From contig NZ_SNYH01000004.1 in NCBI RefSeq assembly GCF_004363005.1, positions 124,001-188,000 of the forward strand: DNA of 64,000 nt, given 5' to 3'. A program made the translations under genes and the position numbers. This DNA is from Tenacibaculum caenipelagi (GTDB lineage: Bacteria > Bacteroidota > Bacteroidia > Flavobacteriales > Flavobacteriaceae). This document shows, piece after piece, positions 1 to 9,075 of this stretch. Every line of letters starts with the position of its first letter. The first letter of the stretch is position 1. The notes beneath the pieces are model-generated. The model saw only the letters and a list, made by a program, of their open reading frames with translations, ran no database searches and was not told where the DNA came from.

Positions 1-1115
1 GCTATTTCAGTATCAAAAGTCTTTTTATCAATAGCATTCGGAGCATCTTTTAAAGGGTTTTCAGTTTCTAAAATTTCTAAAACACGTTCAGCAGCAGCAT
101 TTCCTTTTTTAACACTGTAACTAGCTTTTGAAATAGCTTTTGCTGGAGTTAAAATATTATAAGCTAATCCCATATAAGCGATAAAATCTTCACCGTTTAG
201 AGAGCCATCTATTAAAACCAACCTACCTCCATACCAAAGTAATACAGCAATTACTCCAATACCTAAAAATTCGCTGGCGGGGCTTGAGAGATTGGTACGA
301 TTAACCAAAGTGTTTGAAAAATGATAAAAACGACTAGTTGAAGCTTCAAACTTTTTTTGAAATTCTTTTTCAGCAGTAAAACCTTTAATAACTTTTAAAC
401 CTCCCAAGGTCTCTTCTAGCAATGATAAAAAATACCCTTGTTCTTTTTGAACACTATCAGATTTTCTTTTTAAACTTTTACCTATTAAAGAGATTACATA
501 ACCAGATATAGGAATAAAAATAAAAACAAAGATGGTTAGTTTAACGCTAATTAAAACCATAGCAACTATGGTAAATATAATCGTTAAAGGTTCTCTAACA
601 ATCATGAGTAATATTGATAAAAAAGAATGCTGAATCTCCAATACATCAGTACCAATACGTGCCATAGTATCTCCTTTCCTCTTTTCAGAAAAATAAGAGA
701 TAGGTAACTCTATAGTTTTTTTGTATAAATCGTTTCGAATATCTTTTAAAACACCATTTCTTAAAAAAGTAATAAAGTACATGGCTAAGTAATTAAAGAT
801 ATTTTTAAAGAAGAAAGTTACAATGACTAAGCCAACAACTACCATTAAGGCTTTTGATTTATCATCTCCAGCTATATTTGTAATATGGTATGAAATAAAC
901 TCTTTAAAATAATTTATAGTATCAGCAATTCCTTTAAATGTAGGCTCGGTTGTTACTTTAGGAGCTGTTGGTTTAAATATAACTTCTAGCATTGGCATTA
1001 ATACCAAAAAAGAAAGTGTAGAAAAAAAGGCATATAAGATATTAAAAAGTATGTTTAAAAATCCATATTTTTTGTACGGAATAGCATATCTAATAATCTT
1101 TTTAAAATAGTCCAT
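1..1115 (-). CDS. ABC transporter, MsbA-like exporter (partial, N-terminal membrane domain)
   Basis: Reading leftward from the ATG at 1115 gives about 371 residues with no stop before the window edge. The protein starts MDYFKKIIRYAIPYKK and has several long hydrophobic segments, the usual layout of an ABC type 1 exporter membrane domain. A coupling-helix-like stretch, GDTMARIGTDV, sits near residue 150. The nucleotide-binding domain would lie outside the window, so the substrate cannot be read. The start codon overlaps the stop of the upstream phospho-sugar mutase gene by one base (TAATG), which suggests translational coupling. Family members export lipids or lipid A precursors; that role here is inference. 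Confidence 0.85.
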   Translation of the reverse strand, partial: MDYFKKIIRYAIPYKKYGFLNILFNILYAFFSTLSFLVLMPMLEVIFKPTAPKVTTEPTFKGIADTINYFKEFISYHITNIAGDDKSKALMVVVGLVIVTFFFKNIFNYLAMYFITFLRNGVLKDIRNDLYKKTIELPISYFSEKRKGDTMARIGTDVLEIQHSFLSILLMIVREPLTIIFTIVAMVLISVKLTIFVFIFIPISGYVISLIGKSLKRKSDSVQKEQGYFLSLLEETLGGLKVIKGFTAEKEFQKKFEASTSRFYHFSNTLVNRTNLSSPASEFLGIGVIAVLLWYGGRLVLIDGSLNGEDFIAYMGLAYNILTPAKAISKASYSVKKGNAAAERVLEILETENPLKDAPNAIDKKTFDTEI

Positions 1116-2824
1116 TATAGGTTTAATTCTTTAATAATACGTTGAATTTTAGTGTCAAGCTCTTTTTCTACTTCTTTAGCATTTGATATATCATTTAATT
1201 TACTCTTAACACTAAAGTAAAATTTAATTTTTGGTTCAGTACCGCTTGGTCGAGCAGCAATTTTAGTTCCATCTTCAGTTTGGTAAATTAATACGTTTGA
1301 TTTAGGGATATCAAGGGTAGTCTCTTCACCAGTTAGTAAATTTTTTCTTATTGAAGATTGATAATCGTATAGGTATTCAACTTTGGCACCATCTATTTCA
1401 GTTAATGGGGTGTTACGTAACTCAACCATCATTTGTTTGATTTGTAGCGCACCGTCCATTCCTTTTTTTACTAAAGAAATGAGGTGTTCTTTGTATAAAT
1501 GATGACGTGTGTATAAGTTCAATAATTCTTCATAGAAAGAACTATTATTGGCTTTTGCATCAGCTGCAATTTCACAAGCAAGTAGGGCAGAGGTAACCGC
1601 ATCTTTATCACGCACAAAATCACCTACCATATAACCAAAACTTTCTTCACCACCACCAATAAAATCAAGTTCTGGGTGGTCTTTAATCATTTTTGCTATC
1701 CATTTGAAACCTGTTAAACCAACTTTGGTTTCAACCCCATAAGAATCTGAAATTTCATTGACTAAATTGGTAGAAACTATCGTGGATCCTACAAATTGTT
1801 TTCCGTTTAATTTTCCTTGTTTTTTCCAATCGTTGATTAAAAAATCGGTCATCATGCTCATAGTTTGATTTCCGTTTAACAAGGTCATGTTTTCATCTAA
1901 ATCTCTAACAGCTATTCCAATTCTATCCGAATCAGGGTCTGTTCCTAATACAATATCAGCATCAATTTTATTAGCTAAATCAACTGCCATTTTAAGAGCT
2001 GCTGGTTCTTCAGGGTTTGGAGATTCAACAGTAGGAAAATCACCATCAGGTGTAGCTTGTTCTTCAACAATATGAACCTGTGTATATCCTGCACGTTTTA
2101 AAACTTCAGGAATTAACTTGATAGATGTTCCATGTAACGAAGTAAATACAATTTTTAAATCTTCACGTCCTTTTATATCAAAAGTTCCGTTAGCTAAAGA
2201 AGCTTTCCAAAAAGCTTCATCAATTTCGTTTCCGATAGAAGTTATCAATTCTTCATTTGCATTGAAATTGATTTCAGAAAAAGCTAACGAGTTTACTTCG
2301 TTGATAATTTCAGTGTCTTGTGGAGGTACAATTTGCCCACCATCATTCCAATACACTTTATATCCGTTATATTCTGGTGGGTTATGTGAAGCTGTTAACA
2401 CAATTCCTGCGTCACACCCTAAATGATTTACTGCAAAAGACAATTCTGGAGTCGGACGCATATCTTCAAATAAAAAGACTTGAATGTTATTTGCGGATAG
2501 TACATTAGAAACCACTTTAGCTAACCATTCACTATCGTGACGACAATCGTAACCGATAGCAACTTTTAATTCTTTAGTTGGATATGTTTTGTGTAAATAA
2601 TTACTCAATCCTTGAGTAGCTTTACCTAAAGTGTATTTATTGATTCGATTGGTGCCTGCACCTACAATACCACGCATTCCACCTGTTCCGAATTCTAAAT
2701 TTTTATAAAATCGGTCAGCTAAATCTTCAGCATTGGTATTGATTAATTGCTGAATTTCTTGTTGTGTTTCAGAATCAAAGGTGTCAGAAAGCCACTGTTT
2801 AGCGTTGTTTAAAATCTCTTTCAT
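1115..2824 (-). CDS. phospho-sugar mutase (phosphoglucomutase/phosphomannomutase family)
   Basis: This 569-residue cytoplasmic enzyme moves a phosphate between C1 and C6 of a hexose and so feeds sugar nucleotide synthesis. All four signature loops of the alpha-D-phosphohexomutase family are visible: the phosphoserine loop TASHNPPEYNG (Ser146), the metal loop GTDPDSDRIG near residue 297, the sugar-specificity loop GGEESFGY, and the C-terminal phosphate-binding loop RPSGTEPKIKF. The length matches the long PgcA-like branch. It lies 33 bases after the glycosyltransferase gene and overlaps the exporter start by one base, so the three are probably one transcript. Glucose and mannose specificity cannot be told apart by eye. 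Confidence 0.93.
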   Translation of the reverse strand: MKEILNNAKQWLSDTFDSETQQEIQQLINTNAEDLADRFYKNLEFGTGGMRGIVGAGTNRINKYTLGKATQGLSNYLHKTYPTKELKVAIGYDCRHDSEWLAKVVSNVLSANNIQVFLFEDMRPTPELSFAVNHLGCDAGIVLTASHNPPEYNGYKVYWNDGGQIVPPQDTEIINEVNSLAFSEINFNANEELITSIGNEIDEAFWKASLANGTFDIKGREDLKIVFTSLHGTSIKLIPEVLKRAGYTQVHIVEEQATPDGDFPTVESPNPEEPAALKMAVDLANKIDADIVLGTDPDSDRIGIAVRDLDENMTLLNGNQTMSMMTDFLINDWKKQGKLNGKQFVGSTIVSTNLVNEISDSYGVETKVGLTGFKWIAKMIKDHPELDFIGGGEESFGYMVGDFVRDKDAVTSALLACEIAADAKANNSSFYEELLNLYTRHHLYKEHLISLVKKGMDGALQIKQMMVELRNTPLTEIDGAKVEYLYDYQSSIRKNLLTGEETTLDIPKSNVLIYQTEDGTKIAARPSGTEPKIKFYFSVKSKLNDISNAKEVEKELDTKIQRIIKELNL

Positions 2825-2857
2825 GTATCAAATTAAAAAACGTACAAAAGTACGGGT

Positions 2858-3814
2858 TTAAAAATTCAATTGTTCTCTTATTTTGTAATGTTTCTGTTGT
2901 GGATTGCTCTTAATAACCAGTTCACCTAAGAAGCCAGCTAAAAATAATAAAGTACCTAAAATCATAGAGGTTAGAGCTATATAAAACCAAGGGTTACTAG
3001 TAACTAATATTGTTTTAACACCTGCTGAAAGATGGTATATTTTCATAACTCCAATGTAGAAGGCAGATAAAAAACCAAAAATAAACATTAAAGTCCCCCA
3101 TAGGCCAAAAAAGTGCATGGGACGTTTTCCGAATTTTGAAAGAAAGGAAATAGTAATTAAATCAAGAAAACCATTAATAAAACGATCCATACCAAACTTG
3201 GTAATTCCATATTTACGAGCTTGGTGTTGTACTATTTTTTCATCAATACGATTGAACCCTTCATTTTTAGCTAATACAGGAATATATCGATGCATTTCTC
3301 CACTGACTCTAACTGCTTTAACAACTTCATTTTTGTAGGCTTTTAAACCGCAATTAAAGTCGTGTAATTTTAATCCCGATGTTTTTCGAGCTGCCCAATT
3401 GAACAGTTTAGATGGAATATTTTTAGTAACGACATTGTCGTAGCGTTTTCTCTTCCATCCAGAAATTAAATCGAAATTATCTTCAGTGATTAAACGATAT
3501 AGTTCAGGAATTTCATCAGGACTATCTTGTAAGTCAGCATCCATGGTAATTACCACACGTCCTTGAGCTAAGCCAAAGCCAGCATCTAAAGCTTGAGATT
3601 TTCCATAATTTTTTTGAAAGCGAAGTCCTTTAACAGATTTATTTTTTACCGATAATTCTTCAATAACACTCCAGGAAGTGTCTGTACTACCATCATCTAT
3701 AAAAATAAGTTCATATAAAAACCGATTGGATTGCATAACTTTTGCAATCCAATCGTGTAATTCATGTAAAGATTCTTCTTCGTTAAGAAGTGGTATTACT
3801 ACCGATATATCCAT
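2858..3814 (-). CDS. family 2 glycosyltransferase with C-terminal membrane anchor
   Basis: The 318 residues begin with a GT-A fold: MDISVVIPLLNEEESL, then FIDDGSTDTSW, then the DxD-type TMDADLQDSPDE near residue 92. Two hydrophobic segments follow at about 235-260 and 275-300. This is the architecture of DPM1/ArnC-like enzymes, which transfer a sugar from a nucleotide to polyprenyl phosphate or a lipid at the inner membrane. It sits between a DUF4199 gene and the phospho-sugar mutase on the same strand, consistent with an envelope glycan role. The exact donor and acceptor are unknown. Confidence 0.9.
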   Translation of the reverse strand: MDISVVIPLLNEEESLHELHDWIAKVMQSNRFLYELIFIDDGSTDTSWSVIEELSVKNKSVKGLRFQKNYGKSQALDAGFGLAQGRVVITMDADLQDSPDEIPELYRLITEDNFDLISGWKRKRYDNVVTKNIPSKLFNWAARKTSGLKLHDFNCGLKAYKNEVVKAVRVSGEMHRYIPVLAKNEGFNRIDEKIVQHQARKYGITKFGMDRFINGFLDLITISFLSKFGKRPMHFFGLWGTLMFIFGFLSAFYIGVMKIYHLSAGVKTILVTSNPWFYIALTSMILGTLLFLAGFLGELVIKSNPQQKHYKIREQLNF

Positions 3815-3894
3815 GATAATATTTTCAATATTAAAAAAGGTAAAGTTACAAAGTATTAAGTTTCCTTGAAACTTTTTATTTTTTTAAATGGTTT

Positions 3895-4422
3895 TTAATA
3901 TTGGTTTTCTTCTGTTTTTTTCATAATAGCACCAGTTATAGCTGAGACTACAAATCCTAGAAAAATGTAAAATAAAAAACCTAAAGCATCTCCAATAAGA
4001 GTTCCTTGAAATTTAGATTGCATAGCTAGTTGATTATCAGTTTGTTCGTCTGTTAAGCCAGCATCTAATAACTTTTGAGTTTGGAGTTCATTTAATTGGT
4101 TATAGAAATCTGGTTCAATAAGACCAGTAAAAATATGACTGTAGACAATACTTATTAAAGCGCCAACAGTAATGACACCAATACCTATTTTTAAAGCTTC
4201 TCCCCAAGTTAAAAAAGAATTATTATTCTTTTTAAATTTTTTAATAGCTAAAATTGGGAAGGCAATAATACATACAGCTAATACAACCATGTTAATTATT
4301 CCACCTACAGTATCGAAAGTCATTCCTAAAGCGTAAATTATAAGGTTAGTTAAAACTATAGCCCCTCCATAAATTAACCCGTAATTTAAAATAATGTTTT
4401 TACTGTTTACTTGATTTTCCAT
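3895..4422 (-). CDS. DUF4199 family membrane protein
   Basis: A 175-residue protein with about four hydrophobic segments (roughly 12-32, 38-56, 78-100, 140-165), matching the DUF4199 family that is common and uncharacterised in Bacteroidota. The start is an ATG 17-23 bases downstream of a TATATTTG box on the same strand. It is the first gene of a run of four minus-strand genes that includes a glycosyltransferase and a lipid-type ABC exporter, so a membrane or envelope role is likely. No catalytic motif is visible. Confidence 0.85.
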   Translation of the reverse strand: MENQVNSKNIILNYGLIYGGAIVLTNLIIYALGMTFDTVGGIINMVVLAVCIIAFPILAIKKFKKNNNSFLTWGEALKIGIGVITVGALISIVYSHIFTGLIEPDFYNQLNELQTQKLLDAGLTDEQTDNQLAMQSKFQGTLIGDALGFLFYIFLGFVVSAITGAIMKKTEENQY

Positions 4423-4444
4423 TGTATGAATTTAGTTAGTGATA

Positions 4445-4452
4445 CAAATATA
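4445..4452 (-). promoter_or_regulatory. promoter -7 box TATATTTG for the DUF4199 operon
   Basis: A perfect match to the Bacteroidota TAnnTTTG element, read on the minus strand, 22 bases ahead of the ATG at 4422. No TTG -33 element is seen at the usual spacing, so only half of the promoter is supported. Confidence 0.5.
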
Positions 4453-4563
4453 TTCTTTTTAATATTACGTTTATTTAATACAGTTAGAAAGTAAAAAATA
4501 TAAGTAACAAACTATTAGTATTCAAAAACTTAGAAATGTTACAGTTTTTTTATAGAAAAAATG

Positions 4564-4595
4564 TTGTTTTTTATCAAAAAATGATTGTAAATTTG
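4564..4595 (+). promoter_or_regulatory. promoter of the SRP RNA gene
   Basis: TTG at 4564-4566 and TAAATTTG at 4588-4595 are separated by 21 bases, matching the Bacteroidota TTG-N19-21-TAnnTTTG promoter. The first base of the RNA stem (4600) falls five bases after the box, as expected for a transcription start. Confidence 0.85.
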
Positions 4596-4599
4596 CATC

Positions 4600-4693
4600 G
4601 GCAAGTCCTACACAACCAGCTCCCTTTGAATCCCCCAGGGCGGGAACGCAGCAAGGGTATTAGGTCGTAGCGGTGTGATGTAGGTAGCTTGCC
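4600..4693 (+). ncRNA. ffs: small signal recognition particle RNA (4.5S type)
   Basis: The ends GGCAAG and CTTGCC pair, and the middle folds into one long hairpin capped by the conserved Ffh-binding region GGGCGGGAACGCAGCAAGGG (4638-4657). This is the signature of the bacterial small SRP RNA, which with Ffh targets membrane proteins to the translocon. It is immediately followed by a T-run (4694-4700) acting as terminator and preceded by a near-consensus promoter. At about 94 bases the length is typical. Confidence 0.93.
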
Positions 4694-4717
4694 TTTTTTT
4701 GTACCCAATAGTTTCGT

Positions 4718-5641
4718 TTATTCTTCTTCCTCTTTTAAATTAAAATTACTTCTAGGGTGATGTAATTCAATAACTTTTTTAAGATAGCTGTTATCTAAAT
4801 GCACATAAATTTCAGTCGTAGTAATACTTTCGTGCCCTAATAATTGTTGAATAACACGTAAATCAGCACCATGTTTTAGCAAGTATGTAGCAAAGGAATG
4901 TCTAAGCGTATGTGGACCGATACTTTTTTTAAGGTTAATTTTTAAAGCTAATTCTTTTAGAATAATAAAAATCATTTGACGTGTGAGTCGCTTTCCTCTT
5001 CTGTTTAAAAAAACAATATCTTCGTCTTCTTTTTTTGGAGTAATTTCAGATCTAATCTCATCAATATAGAAGTTTAATCTTTGTATAGTTGTAATATGTA
5101 TTGGAACAAATCGGTATTTATCACCTTTTCCTAGAATACGAATATAACCTTCATCAAAAAATAAATCTGATAGTTGTAAATTAATGAGTTCGCTTACACG
5201 AAGTCCACAACTATATATGGTCTCAATAATAGTTTTATTGCGCTCTCCTTGTGGATGACTTAAGTCGATAGCAGCAATTAAATCATCAATTTCTTCCTTT
5301 TCTAATGTATCTGGAAGTTTTCGAGTAATGTTAGGGCTTTCAATTAAATCGGTAGGATTATCTTTCCTATAATCTTCAAAAACTAAAAAATCAAAAAAAC
5401 TACGAAGTCCAGAAATTAATCGAGCTTGACTACGGGCATTGATTTTTTTACTGGTTTCGTAAATAAATTGTTGAACGTTTTCTTGAGTTATGTATATCGG
5501 AGAAGGAATGGCATCTAAATTTTCAAGAAACAAAGCTAGTTTTTTTACATCCCTTTGATAGCTATCTATTGAGTTCTTAGAAAGACCTCTTTCAATTTTT
5601 AAAAAATTAACATAATCTGATGTAGCTTGTTTCCAGTTCAT
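4718..5641 (-). CDS. xerD: tyrosine recombinase XerD
   Basis: A 307-residue tyrosine recombinase that resolves chromosome dimers at dif with XerC. It has an N-terminal SAM-like core-binding domain (about 1-90), then the catalytic domain with all expected residues: Arg148 in SCGLRVSEL, Lys172 in GKGDK, His244 and Arg247 in HTLRHSF, His270 in LLGHES, and the nucleophile Tyr279 in TTEIYVHL. Length and motifs fit XerD rather than a mobile-element integrase, and no att-like repeats or phage genes are nearby. A TATTTTTG box on the minus strand at 5712-5719 could drive it. It is convergent with the SRP RNA gene. Confidence 0.92.
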   Translation of the reverse strand: MNWKQATSDYVNFLKIERGLSKNSIDSYQRDVKKLALFLENLDAIPSPIYITQENVQQFIYETSKKINARSQARLISGLRSFFDFLVFEDYRKDNPTDLIESPNITRKLPDTLEKEEIDDLIAAIDLSHPQGERNKTIIETIYSCGLRVSELINLQLSDLFFDEGYIRILGKGDKYRFVPIHITTIQRLNFYIDEIRSEITPKKEDEDIVFLNRRGKRLTRQMIFIILKELALKINLKKSIGPHTLRHSFATYLLKHGADLRVIQQLLGHESITTTEIYVHLDNSYLKKVIELHHPRSNFNLKEEEE

Positions 5642-5739
5642 TATAAAAAAGGCGTGTTTTTTTGGAAAAAAAATAATTAAAAAATAAAAAAATAGAATTA
5701 TTTTCGCCGCTCAAAAATAAAATTATAAAATTAAAAATT

Positions 5740-6243
5740 ATGAAAAAATTATTATTAGTAATTGCTATGGTTGCTACAGGTTTTACAGCTAATGCACAAG
5801 AAGCTAACGGACAAACAGAAAAAGGAAAGTGGTTAATTGAAACTAATACAGGTTTTGGTGCAGGTCATATAGCTAACACAGGATTTTATTTAGCTTCTAG
5901 TGATGGAAATACTTCTTGGGGTGTTGGTGCAGAAGGAGGTTATTTTATTGCTGATGATTTGGCTATTAAAGCAGGTTTAGGTTATAATGATAATAGTGAA
6001 GCCTTTTCTTATAAGGTTGGAGCTAAGTATTATATCAATAGTATGATTCCTGTACAAGCTGATTTATCTGGATATAGCGTTACTGGGGCTTCGCCAATGT
6101 GGTTAGGTATTCAAGGAGGTTATGCTATCTTCTTAGGAGATAATGTAAGTGTAGAGCCAGGTTTAAGATATAATTATGGTATTGGAGATGCTGAAGATAA
6201 TAATGTGTTCCAATTAAACATTGGTTTTGCATTACACTTCTAA
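5740..6243 (+). CDS. outer membrane beta-barrel protein
   Basis: A 167-residue protein with a clear Sec signal peptide (MKKLLLVIAMVATGFTANAQ, cut after Ala19). Alternating polar/aromatic strands and glycine turns follow, and the chain ends in an aromatic residue (FALHF), the usual outer-membrane barrel C-terminal signature. Small barrels of this type are common in Flavobacteriaceae and lack a known function. It stands alone between xerD (divergent) and aroQ and ends in a strong terminator. An imperfect box TATTTTCG lies at 5699-5706. Confidence 0.85.
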   Translation: MKKLLLVIAMVATGFTANAQEANGQTEKGKWLIETNTGFGAGHIANTGFYLASSDGNTSWGVGAEGGYFIADDLAIKAGLGYNDNSEAFSYKVGAKYYINSMIPVQADLSGYSVTGASPMWLGIQGGYAIFLGDNVSVEPGLRYNYGIGDAEDNNVFQLNIGFALHF

Positions 6244-6267
6244 GAAGCACTCAAAAAATAAACTTTA

Positions 6268-6297
6268 AAAGGAAGCAATTTTGCTTCCTTTTTTTAT
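6268..6297 (+). terminator. intrinsic terminator after the barrel gene
   Basis: AAAGGAAGCAA pairs with TTGCTTCCTTT and is followed by a T-run, 25 bases after the stop codon. Confidence 0.9.
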
Positions 6298-6345
6298 ACA
6301 AGAAAATTTAAAAAAAACTATTTTTACCTTGTAGAAACATACCAA

Positions 6346-6762
6346 ATGAAAAAAATAATCATAATCAACGGACCTAATTTAAATTTATTAGGAAAGCGTG
6401 AACCAACTATTTACGGATCAAACTCTTTTGAAGATTTTTTTAAAGAGTTAAAAAGTAAACATTCTAATATTGAATTAGAGTATTATCAATCTAATGTTGA
6501 AGGAGAGTTGATTAATAAATTACATGAAGTGGGTTTTGATTATGATGGTGTTATATTAAATGCTGCTGCTTATACGCATACCTCTGTAGGAATTGGTGAT
6601 GCAGTTAAAGCTATTGAAACACCAGTAGTAGAAGTGCATATTTCAAATATACATGCTCGAGAAGAATTTCGTCATGTGAGTTATATAGCACCTAATGCTA
6701 AAGGAGTTCTTTTTGGATTTGGGCTACAAGGCTATGAATTAGCACTTCAAAGTTTTTTGTAA
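6346..6762 (+). CDS. aroQ: type II 3-dehydroquinate dehydratase
   Basis: A 138-residue cytoplasmic enzyme that dehydrates 3-dehydroquinate to 3-dehydroshikimate in the shikimate pathway. The family is unmistakable: NGPNLNLLGKREPTIYG with the catalytic Tyr23, NAAAYTHTSVGIGDA, and EVHISNIHAREEFRH with the general acid His near residue 100. Length is normal for the dodecameric type II enzyme. Its last 24 bases overlap the end of the DUF4105 gene on the opposite strand. Another shikimate gene, aroK, is elsewhere in the window (39006), so the pathway is scattered. Confidence 0.95.
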   Translation: MKKIIIINGPNLNLLGKREPTIYGSNSFEDFFKELKSKHSNIELEYYQSNVEGELINKLHEVGFDYDGVILNAAAYTHTSVGIGDAVKAIETPVVEVHISNIHAREEFRHVSYIAPNAKGVLFGFGLQGYELALQSFL

Positions 6763-7923
6763 ATACCAATAACGCATTCCTAATAGTGCAAATAAAGGAA
6801 TCATAGGATAGGTGTATAGTTGTATTTTGGTAAGCCATACTATTGGAGTCAGAGCTAAAAAAACTAATAAAATTTTGATGTAAAAATGAATCCACTTTGG
6901 CGGATTTTTTTTCAATAAGAAGAAAGCTACAAGTATATTTGGAGCGAAAGCCCATAAAAAATTAAAATTATTAGGTGCGGTTGAGTGGTTGGTAAAGAAC
7001 CATAAAAAAACAATTAACAACCCTAATGTTCCTGTTATAAAAAGTAGAGAGAAATCCAACCATATGGTTCTTTTGGAGTTTTTTATGTCTTTGTAAGTTA
7101 TACATAACCCTAATAATGAGGATAATAAAATAGCAAGAAAAGGACTAAAAGCATCGCTTTTAGATTGTTTTTCTTCAAAATCTAACAATACATTTGTTTT
7201 TTGTACTAGGTTTTCTTCTTTTCCATCTTTAATAATTTTTGAAGCTTTACAGGCTTCAAAAACATAATCAGGTAAGTATAAATATTCTATAGGAGTAGCG
7301 GTTTTATCTAACCTACTTCCTAAAGCAATATTTATACCTAAACTCCCCCAAGTATTTGGATTAATTTCTTTATTCATTAATTGTCTTAACGATAAACTTT
7401 CAGAAACAAAATCATCTTTAAATATTAAATTATCACCTGCCACTTTTTGAACAATGTCACGAGGTCTGGTAGCACAATTGTCAAAAAAAGGATCATAAAA
7501 ATAGCTTGCGTTTTCTGGTTCAGCATTTGTTTCTAAAAATTGAAAAAACTCATTTTTTTGTTGTTGCGTTAAATTTAAGATTTGTTCTTTAACCCAACGT
7601 TCATCCTCTTGTGAGCTCTTTAAGGATAAATAAAAAGGATAACGAGCCAATTTATATTTCATAAACCCTTTGGTGAAGTTTAAATAAAAATTAGGATCGT
7701 CAAAATCGAAAATACCGTAATTATATATTAAATCTAGTTGTAAAACAGGGTCTTTTACTCTAATGGCGGTATGCCCAAATTTTTCGTACAACGCTTCCCC
7801 TGGCCCTGAAGTTATAATACTAATTTGAGAAAATTTAGATAAACCCAGTGTATTGGTCTTTTGAGAAAAACTAACATAGATATTCAATAAACAAAGGAAA
7901 AATAAAGCGTATTTTTTAATCAT
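6739..7923 (-). CDS. DUF4105 (Lnb N-terminal-like) membrane protein
   Basis: 394 residues. An N-terminal signal/anchor (MIKKYALFFLCLLNIYVSF) precedes a periplasmic domain of the DUF4105 family with the conserved stretches GPGEALYEKFGHTAIRV and FFDNCATRPRDIV. These hold the Cys/His/Asn pattern seen in Lnb-type lipoprotein N-acyltransferases. The last third has five hydrophobic segments. Related proteins are proposed to act on lipoproteins or the envelope; activity here is not established. The gene overlaps aroQ tail-to-tail by 24 bases, so neither has an intergenic terminator. Confidence 0.85.
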   Translation of the reverse strand: MIKKYALFFLCLLNIYVSFSQKTNTLGLSKFSQISIITSGPGEALYEKFGHTAIRVKDPVLQLDLIYNYGIFDFDDPNFYLNFTKGFMKYKLARYPFYLSLKSSQEDERWVKEQILNLTQQQKNEFFQFLETNAEPENASYFYDPFFDNCATRPRDIVQKVAGDNLIFKDDFVSESLSLRQLMNKEINPNTWGSLGINIALGSRLDKTATPIEYLYLPDYVFEACKASKIIKDGKEENLVQKTNVLLDFEEKQSKSDAFSPFLAILLSSLLGLCITYKDIKNSKRTIWLDFSLLFITGTLGLLIVFLWFFTNHSTAPNNFNFLWAFAPNILVAFFLLKKNPPKWIHFYIKILLVFLALTPIVWLTKIQLYTYPMIPLFALLGMRYWYLQKTLKC

Positions 7924-8007
7924 CGTATAAATCTAACAAGATTGATATAGGTATTTACAAATATCATAAATCCGATTAATATAACTATGTATTTTTGAGG
8001 TTATTGT

Positions 8008-8985
8008 TTAAGTCTTTATTCCAATAGTTTCTTGAATAAATTTTGAAATACGTTGTTCTAACCATTTATTATCATCGTTAGAAAATGAAGTCAAAAAACC
8101 AACATGACCACCATAATTAGGGGTTAATAGATGAAAGTTTTTAACTTCCTTTGCTTCTTTGAAAGGATAACATTCCTCTGATAAAAAAGTGTCATCTAAT
8201 GCATTTATAAGTAGTGTCGGTACTTTTATTTCAGGAATGAAAGGTTTAGCACTTGCTTTTTCCCAATAATCTTCAGAACTTTTAAAGCCAAAAACAGGAA
8301 CTGTATATTGTTTTTCTAGGTGTCGAAATTTACTAGCCTTAAATAATAATTCTTTATCGAGTTTAAATTCTGGGAACTTTTCAGCTTTTTGTAAGAGTTT
8401 TAACTTCATGGTACGTAAAAACTCATTCATATAAATCTTGTTTTTTAGTTTGTTTAACTCTGCTTGAGAAGATGTTAAGTCAATAGGAACAGAAACAGCG
8501 ATTCCCCCTTTTACGATAGATGGAATGTTATTAAACTCGCCTAAGTATTTTAATGTTAAGTTACCTCCTAAACTAAAACCAACAATAACAATATTATCAT
8601 ATTGATAATTTTTTTGCAGGTGTTGAATAATAAAATGAACATCATCAGTTTTTCCACTATGATAAGTTTCTAAAAGTAAATTATCTTCTTCGCTACAACC
8701 TCTTAAATTCATACAAACAGTATCCAAACCAATTTCATTAAGATAATTAGAGGTGGTGATCATGTAATTTGATTGTGAACTTCCTTCCAGCCCATGAATT
8801 AATAGTACTAAAGTTTCCGAACCAATGATAGAAAAATCTAAATCGATAAAATCAGCATCCCATGTAGTAATTCTTTTTCGTAGGTAATTAATCGTGTCTT
8901 TCATGAATAAAGGGCGATATACCGTGCTGAAATGTGCATTTTTAAAAGGGAAAATCGGTGAAAATATATCTGAAATAATAGGCAT
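8008..8985 (-). CDS. YheT-family alpha/beta hydrolase
   Basis: A 325-residue alpha/beta hydrolase. The oxyanion region LIHGLEGSSQSNYM (63-76), the nucleophile elbow GFSLGGN (Ser138), the acidic residue in NALDDTFL near 267 and the catalytic His in NYGGHVGFL near 294 are all present. These match the YheT/EMB8 family of carboxylesterase-like enzymes, whose substrates are mostly unknown. There is no signal peptide, so it is cytoplasmic. It is monocistronic on the minus strand and divergent from pssA. Confidence 0.9.
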   Translation of the reverse strand: MPIISDIFSPIFPFKNAHFSTVYRPLFMKDTINYLRKRITTWDADFIDLDFSIIGSETLVLLIHGLEGSSQSNYMITTSNYLNEIGLDTVCMNLRGCSEEDNLLLETYHSGKTDDVHFIIQHLQKNYQYDNIVIVGFSLGGNLTLKYLGEFNNIPSIVKGGIAVSVPIDLTSSQAELNKLKNKIYMNEFLRTMKLKLLQKAEKFPEFKLDKELLFKASKFRHLEKQYTVPVFGFKSSEDYWEKASAKPFIPEIKVPTLLINALDDTFLSEECYPFKEAKEVKNFHLLTPNYGGHVGFLTSFSNDDNKWLEQRISKFIQETIGIKT

Positions 8986-9075
8986 AATATTTCGTTATAG
9001 CATTTTAAACAAATATGACAAAAAATAGCGAAAATGTAAAACTCATCAAATGATTTCTTATTTTAGCTGTAAATT

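Noticed and set aside
4718..5641. Tyrosine recombinase as an integrase of a mobile element
   Set aside because: Length and catalytic residues fit XerD, and the neighbourhood has SRP RNA and core genes with no att-like repeats.
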